DNA of 64,000 nucleotides from an uncultured Flavobacteriaceae bacterium (GCA_947486785.1 CANKUU010000015.1:1-64000); one strand, 5' to 3'; shown: positions 26,776-36,135, numbered from the stretch's first letter. Notes: generated by a model not told the origin, from the letters alone. Numbers and translations: made by a program.

Positions 26776-27417
26776 TTAATTTGTCAAAACTATGTTGTTT
26801 TTTTCAATAATCTTTCTAAGGTTAATTAAGGCATATCGCATTCTACCTAAAGCAGTATTTATGCTTACCCCAGTATTTTCGGAAATTTCTTTAAAGCTCA
26901 TATCCTTATAAATACGCATTAAAAGTACTTCTCGTTGATCATCTGGAAGCTCTTCAATTAAATCTCTTAAATCAGAATCAATTTGATCTTTTATAATTTG
27001 TTTCTCTGCATTTAACTTATCATCACCAATAACTGAGAATATATTGAAGTCATCGCTACCTTCAAACTTCGGCATTCTCTTATTTTTTCTAAAATGGTCA
27101 ATAATCAAATTGTGAGCAATTCTCATTACCCATGGTAAAAATTTACCTTCTTCGCTATAAGAACCTTTCTTAAGAGTCTTAATTACTTTAATGAAGGTAT
27201 CTTGAAAAATATCTTCAGTAATATCTCTGTCTAATACTTTTGAATAAATAAAACTAGTTACACGTTGATTATGACGGTTAATTAAAATTTCTAGAGATTT
27301 TTCATCACCACTTATATAATCTCTTACTAGTATTGAGTCTTCTATTTGATATTCCATGCGAGTAGGTCTTTTGTTTATTGTTTGGGCGTTTGTTTTAATT
27401 GTTTTTTGGTTAGCCAT
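26776..27417 (-). CDS. ECF-type RNA polymerase sigma factor (copy 1)
   Basis: A 213-aa sigma-70 family factor of group 4. Region 2 is NRHNQRVTSFIYSKV..ITEDIFQDTFIKVIKTL with the PWVMRIAHNLIIDHFRK core-binding part; region 4 is LPDDQREVLLMRIYKDMSFKEISENTGVSINTALGRMRYA-type helix-turn-helix. From Met21 it is 77% identical (149 of 193 by hand) to the product of 27988-28569. The first 20 residues (MANQKTIKT...) are an extension absent from the paralogue; a start at 27357 (MEYQIEDS) is a real alternative. No anti-sigma gene is adjacent, only the 47-aa gene downstream. Confidence 0.93.
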   Translation of the reverse strand: MANQKTIKTNAQTINKRPTRMEYQIEDSILVRDYISGDEKSLEILINRHNQRVTSFIYSKVLDRDITEDIFQDTFIKVIKTLKKGSYSEEGKFLPWVMRIAHNLIIDHFRKNKRMPKFEGSDDFNIFSVIGDDKLNAEKQIIKDQIDSDLRDLIEELPDDQREVLLMRIYKDMSFKEISENTGVSINTALGRMRYALINLRKIIEKNNIVLTN

Positions 27418-27481
27418 GGTAGATTTTTTTTTGAGTTTGGTTATTATCGCTGCAATTGAGCTTTGATGTTTAACTATGACC

Positions 27482-27489
27482 CAAAACTA
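27482..27489 (-). promoter_or_regulatory. Candidate -7 promoter element (TAGTTTTG)
   Basis: Exact TAnnTTTG match on the minus strand, 64 nt before the sigma-factor start at 27417. No well-spaced TTG was found. Confidence 0.35.
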
Positions 27490-27706
27490 TGTATTAAGGG
27501 GCTAGAGAAAAAAAACTTGTTGTCAAACCCCTAGTTTTTGATGTGAAAACGCACTTTTCTATTCTTCTGTAAAATAAAGTACTCTTAGGTGCGTTACTTC
27601 AACAACTCTTGATAAAGCACTTTCATCGTATTTTCTGAACTTTTATATCTTATGTATATAGGTGAGTACTATATAGGAATGAATTATATACTGATATTCT
27701 TAAACT

Positions 27707-27760
27707 CTAAAGCAAAAAAAAGCCCCAACATTATAATGTTGGGGCTTTTTTTTGCTTTAG
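27707..27760. terminator. Perfect 54-nt palindrome, bidirectional terminator
   Basis: CTAAAGCAAAAAAAAGCCCC on the left is mirrored exactly by GGGGCTTTTTTTTGCTTTAG on the right, meeting at ACATTA/TAATGT: 27 nt each side with no mismatch. The GC-rich core flanked by A8/T8 fits intrinsic termination on both strands. It lies 9 nt after the stop of the 47-aa gene at 27770-27913 and isolates it from the downstream sigma gene. Confidence 0.9.
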
Positions 27761-27769
27761 AATAAAATA

Positions 27770-27913
27770 CTAATTCATATTCGATTCATATTGTACACCT
27801 TTAATGGTAGCTACATTTAAAGATTTTGAATAGTTCAATAAAAATTCAATGGTTTCAGGTTTTGCTTGAACTAGATTGACTTTGTTGTTGTTTTTTGTAT
27901 AAATTTTTCCCAT
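27770..27913 (-). CDS. 47-aa conserved microprotein linked to ECF sigma factor (copy 2)
   Basis: Found by hand translation: 47 aa starting MGKIYTKNNN, with a central helix IEFLLNYSKSLNV and ending YESNMN. It is an ungapped homologue of the 26559-26702 product and, like it, follows its sigma-factor gene (74-nt gap). A strong terminator lies immediately downstream, so sigma factor and microprotein probably form a two-gene transcript. It is basic at the N-terminus, with an amphipathic helix in the middle. The function is unknown: it could modulate the sigma factor, but direct evidence is absent. Confidence 0.82.
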   Translation of the reverse strand: MGKIYTKNNNKVNLVQAKPETIEFLLNYSKSLNVATIKGVQYESNMN

Positions 27914-27987
27914 ATCTAGTTTTCAATTGTTTGATATTTAAACGAAAACAAAACTAAATATAGTAAAATCGAACGACAAATACCGTA

Positions 27988-28569
27988 TTAATTCGTTAAA
28001 GCAATATTATTTTCACTAACGATCTTTCTAAGGTTAATTAACGCATAACGCATTCTGCCTAAGGCTGTATTTATACTAACACCTGTATTTTCCGAAATTT
28101 CTTTAAAGCTCATATCCTTATAAATACGCATTATCAAAACTTCTCGCTGGTCTTCTGGCAATTCTTCAACCAAAAGTCTAAGATCACTATCTATTTGATC
28201 TTTTATAATTTGACTTTCTATATCTAATTTATCGTCGCCCATAAGAGAAAGCATATTATAGGCATCGCCACCTTGATACATAGGCATTCTATTATTCTTT
28301 CTAAAATGATCTATAATAAGGTTATGAGCTATTCGCATGATCCAAGGTAAAAATTTACCTTCTTCATTATATGTTCCTCTTTTTAAGGTTCGAATTACCT
28401 TTATAAAAGCTTCTTGAAAAATATCTTCAGTAATTCCCCTATCATTTACTTTAGAGTAAATAAAACTACTTATTCGCCTATTGTGCCGCTCAATAAGCGT
28501 CTCTAAGGCTCTTTCATCTCCAGAAATATATTTTTGAATTAAAATGGAATCGTCAATTTGCACTTTCAT
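27988..28569 (-). CDS. ECF-type RNA polymerase sigma factor (copy 2)
   Basis: A 193-aa group 4 sigma factor, paralogue of the 26776-27417 product. Region 2 (ERHNRRISSFIYSKV..ITEDIFQEAFIKVI; PWIMRIAHNLIIDHFRK) and region 4 (LPEDQREVLIMRIYKDMSF.., SINTALGRMRYA) are complete. I start it at ATG 28569 (MKVQIDDS), because eleven extra upstream codons have no counterpart in the paralogue. The two proteins differ mostly in the segment between regions 2 and 4, while region 4 is nearly identical, so they probably recognise very similar -35 elements. It is divergent from uvrA. Confidence 0.93.
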   Translation of the reverse strand: MKVQIDDSILIQKYISGDERALETLIERHNRRISSFIYSKVNDRGITEDIFQEAFIKVIRTLKRGTYNEEGKFLPWIMRIAHNLIIDHFRKNNRMPMYQGGDAYNMLSLMGDDKLDIESQIIKDQIDSDLRLLVEELPEDQREVLIMRIYKDMSFKEISENTGVSINTALGRMRYALINLRKIVSENNIALTN

Positions 28570-28789
28570 AACTATTACTTTTAATGGTGTATACATAAGC
28601 ACAATCAGAATGATTATGACATGATGTTAATAATCCAGTTTTTAAAAAGTAATTTTACGTTATAGGCTTTCGACTTTTTGGAATGCCCAAAGATATATAA
28701 AAAAATTATACTTCAAAAAAATTATATAATGTGGAGATAAATTAATTAGTCTAACATGTACATTTATAGAGAATAAAAAGTTGATATTG

Positions 28790-28797
28790 TATCTTTG
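28790..28797 (+). promoter_or_regulatory. uvrA -7 promoter element (TATCTTTG)
   Basis: Exact TAnnTTTG match whose end is only 7 nt before the ATG at 28805, so the uvrA transcript would have an extremely short leader or none. No TTG at -33. Confidence 0.5.
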
Positions 28798-28804
28798 CAA
28801 GCTT

Positions 28805-31597
28805 ATGACAAAGATGCCTAATTTACTTGACGTTAACCCAAAAGACAATATCATTATAAAAGGTGCACGACTGCACAACTTAAAAAATATTGATGTTGTA
28901 ATACCTAGAAACAAATTTGTAGTAATAACCGGTTTATCTGGCTCTGGAAAATCTAGCTTGGCATTTGACACACTTTATGCTGAAGGGCAAAGACGTTATG
29001 TTGAAAGTCTCTCTTCATATGCACGGCAATTTTTAGGTAAATTAGACAAACCAAAAGTTGATTATATAAAAGGTATAGCGCCTGCAATTGCAATAGAACA
29101 AAAGGTAAACTCAACAAATCCGAGATCTACAGTTGGAACAACTACGGAAATTTATGACTACTTAAAATTACTTTTCGCAAGAATTGGAAAAACAATTTCA
29201 CCAATTTCTGGTGAAGAGGTTAAAAAGAATACGGTAACCGACGTTGTTTCGCATATTAAAAAATACGACTTAGGCACAAAACTACTTTTATTAGCACCCA
29301 TAACTATACCTAAAAATAGAGACTCTTTAAAATCGCTTGAGCTATTTTCAAAACAAGGCTATGCAAGAATACAATATAAGGGAGAAGTATTGCGAATTGA
29401 TGATGCACCTAAAAATATTGGCAAAAAATTCTACTTAGTTGTTGATAGAATTATCACCAAAGATGATGAAGACTTTTATAATCGTTTAGCCAATGCTATT
29501 GACACTGCCTATTTTGAAGGAAAAGGAGAGTGCATCATTGAAGAGTTAACAAATAAAAAACAAGTGCATTTTAGTAATAAATTTGATTTAGATGGTATGT
29601 CTTTCTTAGAGCCTAATGTGCACTTATTTAGTTTTAATAATCCGTATGGGGCTTGTCCTGAGTGTGAAGGTTATGGTGATGTTATTGGCATTGACGAAGA
29701 TCTTGTTATACCCAATACCTCATTATCAGTCTATGAGAATGCTATTTTTGCTTGGCGTGGAGAAAGCATGAGTTGGTACCGAGATCAATTGGTGAATGCA
29801 GCTTATAAATTTGACTTTCCTATTCACAAACCTTGGTTTCAATTAACAGAAGCACAAAAGAAACTTGTTTGGGATGGTAATGATTTCTTTATCGGTCTTC
29901 ATAAATTTTTTAAACAACTCGAAGAAAAAAGTTATAAAATTCAAAATCGAGTAATGCTATCTAGATATCGCGGAAAAACTACTTGTAAAGTATGCAATGG
30001 AAGACGCCTACGCTTAGAAACAGATTATGTAAAGATTGCAGATAAATCTATCTCTGATTTAGTAGATCTACCGATAGAAAAATTAATAGATTTTTTTAAA
30101 ACTATACCACTAAATGCTCATGATACTCAAATTGCAAATAGACTACTCAAAGAAATAAATGCACGACTAGGTTTTCTATTTAAAGTTGGGTTAGGATATT
30201 TAACCTTAAATCGAAAATCTAATAGCCTATCTGGTGGAGAAAGTCAGCGTATTAATTTAGCAACCTCTTTGGGTAGTAGTTTAGTAGGTTCTATGTATAT
30301 TTTAGATGAACCTAGCATAGGATTACATCCAAAAGATACCGAAAATTTAATTGATGTTTTAAAATCTTTACGCGATTTAGGTAATACGGTTATTGTAGTA
30401 GAGCACGATGAAGATATAATGAAAGCCGCCGATCAAGTTATAGATATTGGTCCGCTAGCAGGCACTCAAGGAGGAGAAGTTGTTGCTAACGGTACTTTAA
30501 AAGATATTTTAAAATCCACGTCGCTTACGGCAAGCTATTTAAATGGTAAAGAAGAAATCAAAATTCCTAATAAAAGAAGAACTTCAAAGAGTTTTATTAA
30601 AATCACTGGGGCTAGAGCAAATAATTTAAAAAATATTGATGTCACTTTTCCCCTAAATATGTTAACCGTTGTGACTGGTGTTTCTGGCAGCGGTAAAAGC
30701 ACCTTAGTGAAGAATATTTTATATCCAATTATTTTAAAAGAAGTTGGTGGTTTCGGACAAAAAGCAGGTCAGTACACATCTTTTGAAGGTGAATTTAAAG
30801 CTATTAAACATGTCGAATTTGTAGATCAGAACCCTATTGGTAGGTCATCAAGGTCTAACCCAGTAACCTATATAAAGGCCTACGATGATATTCGTAATTT
30901 ATTCGCTTCTCAAAAGTTAAGCAAAATTAGAGCCTACCAAGCAAAGCACTTTTCCTTTAATGTCGACGGAGGTCGTTGTGAAAAATGTAAAGGAGAAGGT
31001 GAAATTACAGTAGAAATGCAGTTTATGGCAGATGTGCACCTAACATGTGATGTTTGTGACGGAAAGCGTTTTAAGAAAGAAGTACTTGAAGTTAAATTTG
31101 AGAACCTTAGCATTGACGACATTTTAAATATGACCATTGATAATGCTTTAGATTTTTTTGAAAAGCATCAACAAACTAAACTCTTTAGTAAATTAAAACC
31201 TTTACATGATGTAGGTTTAGGGTATGTAAAATTAGGCCAATCCTCATCTACCCTATCAGGTGGCGAAGCACAACGAATTAAGCTCGCTTCTTTTTTAGTG
31301 AAAGGAAGGTCTAAAGAGAAAGCACTTTTTATTTTTGATGAACCAACAACTGGGCTTCATTTTCACGACATTAAAAAATTACTAAAATCATTCACTGCCC
31401 TCATTGATAAAGGTCATTCTATTGTTGTTATTGAGCATAATATTGAGCTAATAAAATCTGCTGATTACATTATAGATTTGGGACCTGAAGGGGGAGTAAA
31501 CGGTGGTCAGTTATTAGCGACGGGGACCCCCGAAGAACTAGTAAAAAGCAAAAATTCTCATACCGCGAAATATCTTAAAGAGAAGTTACTACCATAA
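28805..31597 (+). CDS. uvrA: Excinuclease ABC subunit A
   Basis: A 930-aa UvrA, the damage-recognition ATPase of nucleotide excision repair. It has two ABC modules: Walker A GLSGSGKSSL (43-52) and GVSGSGKSTL; signature motifs SGGESQRI and SGGEAQRI; Walker B YILDEPSIGLH and FIFDEPTTGLH. Zinc modules are CPECEGYG..CKVCNGRR and CEKCKGEG..CDVCDGKR. I chose ATG 28805; a TTG at 28781 would be upstream of the -7 box. MTKMPNLL also offers an ATG three codons later. It is monocistronic, and its length is normal for the family. Confidence 0.97.
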   Translation: MTKMPNLLDVNPKDNIIIKGARLHNLKNIDVVIPRNKFVVITGLSGSGKSSLAFDTLYAEGQRRYVESLSSYARQFLGKLDKPKVDYIKGIAPAIAIEQKVNSTNPRSTVGTTTEIYDYLKLLFARIGKTISPISGEEVKKNTVTDVVSHIKKYDLGTKLLLLAPITIPKNRDSLKSLELFSKQGYARIQYKGEVLRIDDAPKNIGKKFYLVVDRIITKDDEDFYNRLANAIDTAYFEGKGECIIEELTNKKQVHFSNKFDLDGMSFLEPNVHLFSFNNPYGACPECEGYGDVIGIDEDLVIPNTSLSVYENAIFAWRGESMSWYRDQLVNAAYKFDFPIHKPWFQLTEAQKKLVWDGNDFFIGLHKFFKQLEEKSYKIQNRVMLSRYRGKTTCKVCNGRRLRLETDYVKIADKSISDLVDLPIEKLIDFFKTIPLNAHDTQIANRLLKEINARLGFLFKVGLGYLTLNRKSNSLSGGESQRINLATSLGSSLVGSMYILDEPSIGLHPKDTENLIDVLKSLRDLGNTVIVVEHDEDIMKAADQVIDIGPLAGTQGGEVVANGTLKDILKSTSLTASYLNGKEEIKIPNKRRTSKSFIKITGARANNLKNIDVTFPLNMLTVVTGVSGSGKSTLVKNILYPIILKEVGGFGQKAGQYTSFEGEFKAIKHVEFVDQNPIGRSSRSNPVTYIKAYDDIRNLFASQKLSKIRAYQAKHFSFNVDGGRCEKCKGEGEITVEMQFMADVHLTCDVCDGKRFKKEVLEVKFENLSIDDILNMTIDNALDFFEKHQQTKLFSKLKPLHDVGLGYVKLGQSSSTLSGGEAQRIKLASFLVKGRSKEKALFIFDEPTTGLHFHDIKKLLKSFTALIDKGHSIVVIEHNIELIKSADYIIDLGPEGGVNGGQLLATGTPEELVKSKNSHTAKYLKEKLLP

Positions 31598-32252
31598 GTT
31601 ATCCCGCTTAGGTTGATAGAATTTAGAGGTGTCATTTTAAAATATGAATAATAATTAAGCCCATACCCTCATTAAACATGTAGGTATAAAGGTGTAAAAG
31701 AATACTCTAAATAGTAGTGGCAAAAAACTATTCATTCTTAAAAACTTAAATGTAACAATTTTACCCTGCCCCTATTTTTTTTCTAGTGCTTATTAAGGTA
31801 TATCTATTGATAGATTTCAAAATCAAGAAAAAATCTCAAAAGAGAACTAAAAACATCGCCTTAACAAAATATATCTTTTAGGTAATGCTAAAAACTATTG
31901 AGACCTTATCCTTTTAATTTCATCCTGTAGTATTAGATAATTAAGATTCACTTCTTCTTGATGATCGCAATTGCAGTATTTAAATACAAGTTATTTTTTT
32001 AAAAAAGCTCATCAAATTTATATTTTTAAGAACCTCAATTTTTAAATAAACCAAATACATATATTATTTTTTGAAGGTATCAAAACCTGGCTAAAAAATC
32101 TTAATAAAAAATAATTTAAATTTTAACTTGTTTATTTACAATCACTTATGATATTATTATTTTTATGGCATGCTCTTTGATACAGTATGTTCGAATGTGA
32201 ATATTTCCATTCATAACGCACCTATCTTCGGGTAGATATAAAATTTTATATC
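31598..32252. other. Intergenic region upstream of the Arg/Ser-rich exported protein
   Basis: No gene is supported in these 655 bp. A perfect 18-nt palindrome ends at the start codon (listed separately). Otherwise it is A/T-rich sequence without recognisable signals. Confidence 0.5.
32235..32252. promoter_or_regulatory. 18-nt perfect palindrome abutting the start codon
   Basis: GATATAAAATTTTATATC lies directly before the ATG at 32253. It could be an operator or could fold in the mRNA leader over the ribosome site. In A/T-rich DNA it could also be chance. Confidence 0.3.
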
Positions 32253-33329
32253 ATGAGAAAATTTTTATTCCTTTTAACTTTACTTTTTGTTGGTACTACC
32301 AGCATCATTGCTGATTCAAATAATGTTAGTACTGCTGAACGCCATGCTTATCTTAATAACAGCTCACCTTTTATATTTATTGAAGACGGCATAACGTTTT
32401 CTGTCTTCCCCGATGGTGAGTTCGATTTTTATATTAACCATAGAATTGGTAATCGCAGAAGAAATATAAGCTTTAACTCGGGTTACGATTACAATGCTTT
32501 TGTGCAATATGATGATTACGGAGCTATAATTCAAGTTGAAAATGCACCCATTTATTATGATTATTACGGGCGTGTAGTTCAAATTGGTCTTGTAGAGATT
32601 ACTTATCACAACAGACGAGTTCACTCTATTGGCAACATGACTGTTTTCTATAATAATAGAGGATATTATGACTACCATACCGGTTATATAAACAGATACA
32701 ACCGACGTTATCAACACAGATCAACACGTAATTTTTTCGCGAGACCTGCAAATAATTTTTGTTTGGTATACAACAGGCCTTATCGAAGAAATTATAGACC
32801 AACTAGATATACCTATTATAACCCATATAGATATAATACAAGAAGAACATACGCAGAAATAGGTCGTGAACACCGATTCAACAATAATTGGAAACAGAGA
32901 TCATCGATTTACCGCAATGATAGAAGAGTTGCTATTAATTCAAACAGAAGAAGTAGTAGAAATGTTACTAGATCAAACAGCAGTAGAGCGAGACAAATTG
33001 TAACTGAAAATACAAACGAACCATCGTACACAAGGCAAACTAATAACAGAACAATCTATAGAAGTAGTGCTCCTAACCAAACAAGGTCAAAAAGAAGTCG
33101 ATCTAATATTGGTACAACTGAAGATAGGTCTAGAACTAGATCAAATAATAGAACTGAGTATAAAACGCAAAAAAGCTCAAGTTCAAGATCTTTAACTAAG
33201 ATACCTAATGGAAACCAAAGAAGTGTAACGCGTAGAAATAATACATCAAGATCATCACAAGCTGTACCTGCAAAGAGTGCAAAAAATATAAAAACTGTCG
33301 CAAATTATAGAAGTGCATCGCGACACTAG
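32253..33329 (+). CDS. Exported Arg/Ser/Tyr-rich protein of unknown function
   Basis: A 358-aa protein with a signal peptide (MRKFLFLLTLLFVGTTSIIA, cleavage about residue 20). Residues about 30-150 form a Tyr-rich beta-strand region with recurring YYDYYGRV, YNNRGYYDYH and YYNPYRYN patterns. Residues about 190-358 are a highly basic, low-complexity tail dominated by Arg, Ser, Asn and Thr, without stable fold signals. I know no family with a defined role. The tail charge would suit binding to polyanions such as surface polysaccharide or extracellular DNA, which is speculation. A strong terminator follows. Confidence 0.8.
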   Translation: MRKFLFLLTLLFVGTTSIIADSNNVSTAERHAYLNNSSPFIFIEDGITFSVFPDGEFDFYINHRIGNRRRNISFNSGYDYNAFVQYDDYGAIIQVENAPIYYDYYGRVVQIGLVEITYHNRRVHSIGNMTVFYNNRGYYDYHTGYINRYNRRYQHRSTRNFFARPANNFCLVYNRPYRRNYRPTRYTYYNPYRYNTRRTYAEIGREHRFNNNWKQRSSIYRNDRRVAINSNRRSSRNVTRSNSSRARQIVTENTNEPSYTRQTNNRTIYRSSAPNQTRSKRSRSNIGTTEDRSRTRSNNRTEYKTQKSSSSRSLTKIPNGNQRSVTRRNNTSRSSQAVPAKSAKNIKTVANYRSASRH

Positions 33330-33353
33330 AAATAGTTTTTTTGTTGGTTGTTA

Positions 33354-33391
33354 AGCCCTAAAGCAATACTAATTGCTTTAGGGCTATTTTT
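33354..33391. terminator. Terminator between convergent genes
   Basis: A 14-bp perfect stem (AGCCCTAAAGCAAT / ATTGCTTTAGGGCT, loop ACTA) followed by a T-run. It serves the gene ending at 33329 and overlaps the 3' end of the minus-strand flippase gene. Confidence 0.88.
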
Positions 33392-34859
33392 TAATAATAG
33401 CACAAACTTGAGAAATAAGCTTATTTACTAATTGATTGATATCTTCAGAAACATTGAATTTATATAGTAAGTAGCCATAAATTAAAATCATTAACACACT
33501 TTTTAAAACAATATTAAAAATAGGATGAAATGAGAAATTAATAAAATAAAAACCAGTTCCTAATAAAATTAAAAAACAGAGCACCTTTAGTGTTTCTTTT
33601 GAAAAAGGCAAGATTCCGAATTTAATTTTCACAAATCTTAGTTTAATCGTATTAAATATAAAAAAAGCAAGAAAACTAGCGATGGCAGCACCCTCTATTC
33701 CATATCGTGGTATTAGTAAGTAATTAAAAAATATAGTTAATATAGCTAACAATAAACCCATTAAAAGGACGGCACGATAATAATTTGAATTATATAAAAT
33801 GGCATTATTTATACCCAATAACGCATCATAAACCTTAATTAATCCAATAATACTTATTATGGTTATACCTCCGCTATATGCTTCAGGAATTAAAAGATAT
33901 AAATCAGAAACATTTAATAAAATTAGCAAAAACAAAATACCTGAAATTATAAAAAGTGTCAATGAACTTTTGTGATATAAGGTTTTTAAACCAGTTCTAT
34001 CATCTTCGTTCATTAACTTTGCCGTTAAGGGTGAGGTAATTTGTTGCATACTTCTAGAAGGAACACCAATAACCACAGCAATGTAAACTGCAACACCATA
34101 ATATGCAACATTTTCAATGGCTTTAAATTGATTTAGCATTACCTTATCTACTTCTAAAAGAACAACCGAAGCAGAGGCACCAATAATAATTAAGACGGTA
34201 TATTTTATGATATTTCTGGCGTTTTTCGGCCAGTTAAAGTTAAGTTTAGGTGCTCTTTGCCGATACGCATAAAACTTCATAATTAGCATTCTAAAAATGT
34301 ACAAGCCCACCAGTGCTTTAAAAAAAAATGCTATTGTAATCGTATTCCAATAAATTAGTAACAATAAAACCGTTGTGCCCATTCTAACAAAAACTTCTTT
34401 CATCAAATTTCCAAAAACTGACTTCATATGTACTTTCGCCCAAGCATAAAAAATTTCAAAATAGGCCATGGCGACACCTATAATAAATATATACCAAACA
34501 TAGTTTTTTACTATTCCATTTCGTTTAGATAGAAGGTCTCCCACAAAATCATCAGAAAAATATAAAAATGCAGTTAACGGTATAAGTATTAAAAGAGGTA
34601 AGAGTAACATTAGTGTTAAAAAACTATCTGTTTCTTCATTTTTTAAAAATGAACTAAAAAACTTTACCATGGTGATTGGAACTCCAAAAGCAATAATAGG
34701 CATTAAGATATTTGACACTGCCAAAACTACGGTGACCAATCCAAAATAATCAGCACTTAAAAATGTAGTAAATAAAAAAAGATGATTTAATGCGCCAATA
34801 GCGAAACCAACATAGGTTATTATTGTGTTATTTAGCGATTGTTTAAGTACGATGCCCAT
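33384..34859 (-). CDS. Polysaccharide flippase (Wzx/MVF-like)
   Basis: A 491-aa integral membrane protein with about 12-14 helices, starting MGIVLKQSLNNTIITYVGFAIGALN. It matches the oligosaccharide flippase/PST family by length, helix pattern and the N-terminal KQS..N..Y.G..IG motif. Such proteins move lipid-linked oligosaccharide units across the inner membrane. Its ATG overlaps the stop of the glycosyltransferase gene by 1 nt (TAATG), so they are translationally coupled. It is the last gene of the DUF4834-YfhO-GT4-flippase operon. Confidence 0.9.
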   Translation of the reverse strand: MGIVLKQSLNNTIITYVGFAIGALNHLFLFTTFLSADYFGLVTVVLAVSNILMPIIAFGVPITMVKFFSSFLKNEETDSFLTLMLLLPLLILIPLTAFLYFSDDFVGDLLSKRNGIVKNYVWYIFIIGVAMAYFEIFYAWAKVHMKSVFGNLMKEVFVRMGTTVLLLLIYWNTITIAFFFKALVGLYIFRMLIMKFYAYRQRAPKLNFNWPKNARNIIKYTVLIIIGASASVVLLEVDKVMLNQFKAIENVAYYGVAVYIAVVIGVPSRSMQQITSPLTAKLMNEDDRTGLKTLYHKSSLTLFIISGILFLLILLNVSDLYLLIPEAYSGGITIISIIGLIKVYDALLGINNAILYNSNYYRAVLLMGLLLAILTIFFNYLLIPRYGIEGAAIASFLAFFIFNTIKLRFVKIKFGILPFSKETLKVLCFLILLGTGFYFINFSFHPIFNIVLKSVLMILIYGYLLYKFNVSEDINQLVNKLISQVCAIIKK

Positions 34860-36130
34860 TACAAAAGTTTGGTTAGCTTTCGCGTAAGTTCTCTCCTACT
34901 ATATTTTTCAACATTTATACTTTCAACTCTAAGATCATTATGCTGAAAGCGACTAAACCATTCTAAAATTAAAGCTTTAAGCGCTAAGCGTGCCTCATAA
35001 TCAAAAACTTGACCTGATTTGGTGTCTGCTATGATTTGTCCAACTTCCCAGTTTTTTGGGCCAACCCCTAAAATTGGCCTTTTAGCAGCCATATATTCGA
35101 ATAATTTACCAGGAATAATCCCCTCTGTTTCGGGTGAGTTAATCTCAATAAGAAGTAATACTTGCGATTGCTGTTGAAATTTTATTGCATCACTATGAGA
35201 TAAATAATCGAGCTGATTCAAATATGGCTGTAAACCATAAGCATAAATATTGTCAATTACATCTTCGCTTACTACACCTATTAATTGAAGCTCAAAAGCT
35301 TCACGAAACTCACTATTTTCTTTTAGTATTTCAGCTAATACGCCCCATAAATTACTAGGGTTTCTTCCTGAAAGCAAAGAGCCAATATGAGCTAAAGTAA
35401 ACTTTTGGTTTAATTGTACATCTCCTGTATATGTTATATCATAACCGTTTGTAATTACAGAAATTGGACCATTGCATAGGGCTTGAAACTCCTTTTTTGT
35501 TTTTTCACTTGTTACTGTAATGCTATCTGCATGGTTAAGAACCAAACTTTCTAGATGTTTATGCTTTGCTGCCGAACGTTTGGTTAACCTTAATTTTTTA
35601 TGATAGCCTATAGAGGTCCAAGGGTCTCTGAAATCAGCAATCCAACGCACCCCAATATTTTGTTTTAGTTGATGTCCAATTAAATGTACGCTATGCGGTG
35701 GACCTGTTGTAATTATAGTTTGTATGTTATGCTTTACTAGCATATCTGACAAAAAAGTAACAGATGGTTTTACCCAAAATTTTCGCGCATCGGGTATAAA
35801 CAAATTACCTCTTACCCAAAGTAGCATCTTTTCTAAAAAAGACTGATTTTTATTTTTAATAATTCCTAAACTTATACGTTTTGTTTTTTTTGTAGATAAA
35901 TAAGCTGCCCATGCATAAGGCTCATAAATTGGATGTTTAAGTATCGTAATACCTTCAGGTATATCTTCAGCTAAACTTGCATCGAGCATAGGATATGTTG
36001 GATTTTCTGGTATATAAACCAAAGGCTCAATACCAAAATCACGTAAATATTTTACAAATTTCAGCCATCGTTGAACACCTGGTCCTCCTGCTGGAGGCCA
36101 ATAATAGGTGATAACCAGCACGTTTCGCAT
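34859..36130 (-). CDS. Glycosyltransferase family 4 protein
   Basis: A 423-aa GT-B fold enzyme: N-terminal VLVITYYWPPAGGPGVQRWLKF with the Gly-rich donor-side loop, TTGPPHSVHLIG and WIADFRDPW in the N-domain, VITNGYD at the hinge, and a C-terminal domain with EGIIPGKLFEYMAAKRPILG, containing the conserved Glu and the KLFEY motif of sugar-nucleotide binding. It is peripheral to the inner membrane by family habit. It lies 5 nt downstream of YfhO and overlaps the flippase start, so it probably builds the glycan that the flippase exports. Confidence 0.92.
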   Translation of the reverse strand: MRNVLVITYYWPPAGGPGVQRWLKFVKYLRDFGIEPLVYIPENPTYPMLDASLAEDIPEGITILKHPIYEPYAWAAYLSTKKTKRISLGIIKNKNQSFLEKMLLWVRGNLFIPDARKFWVKPSVTFLSDMLVKHNIQTIITTGPPHSVHLIGHQLKQNIGVRWIADFRDPWTSIGYHKKLRLTKRSAAKHKHLESLVLNHADSITVTSEKTKKEFQALCNGPISVITNGYDITYTGDVQLNQKFTLAHIGSLLSGRNPSNLWGVLAEILKENSEFREAFELQLIGVVSEDVIDNIYAYGLQPYLNQLDYLSHSDAIKFQQQSQVLLLIEINSPETEGIIPGKLFEYMAAKRPILGVGPKNWEVGQIIADTKSGQVFDYEARLALKALILEWFSRFQHNDLRVESINVEKYSRRELTRKLTKLL

Positions 36131-36135
36131 TTGAC

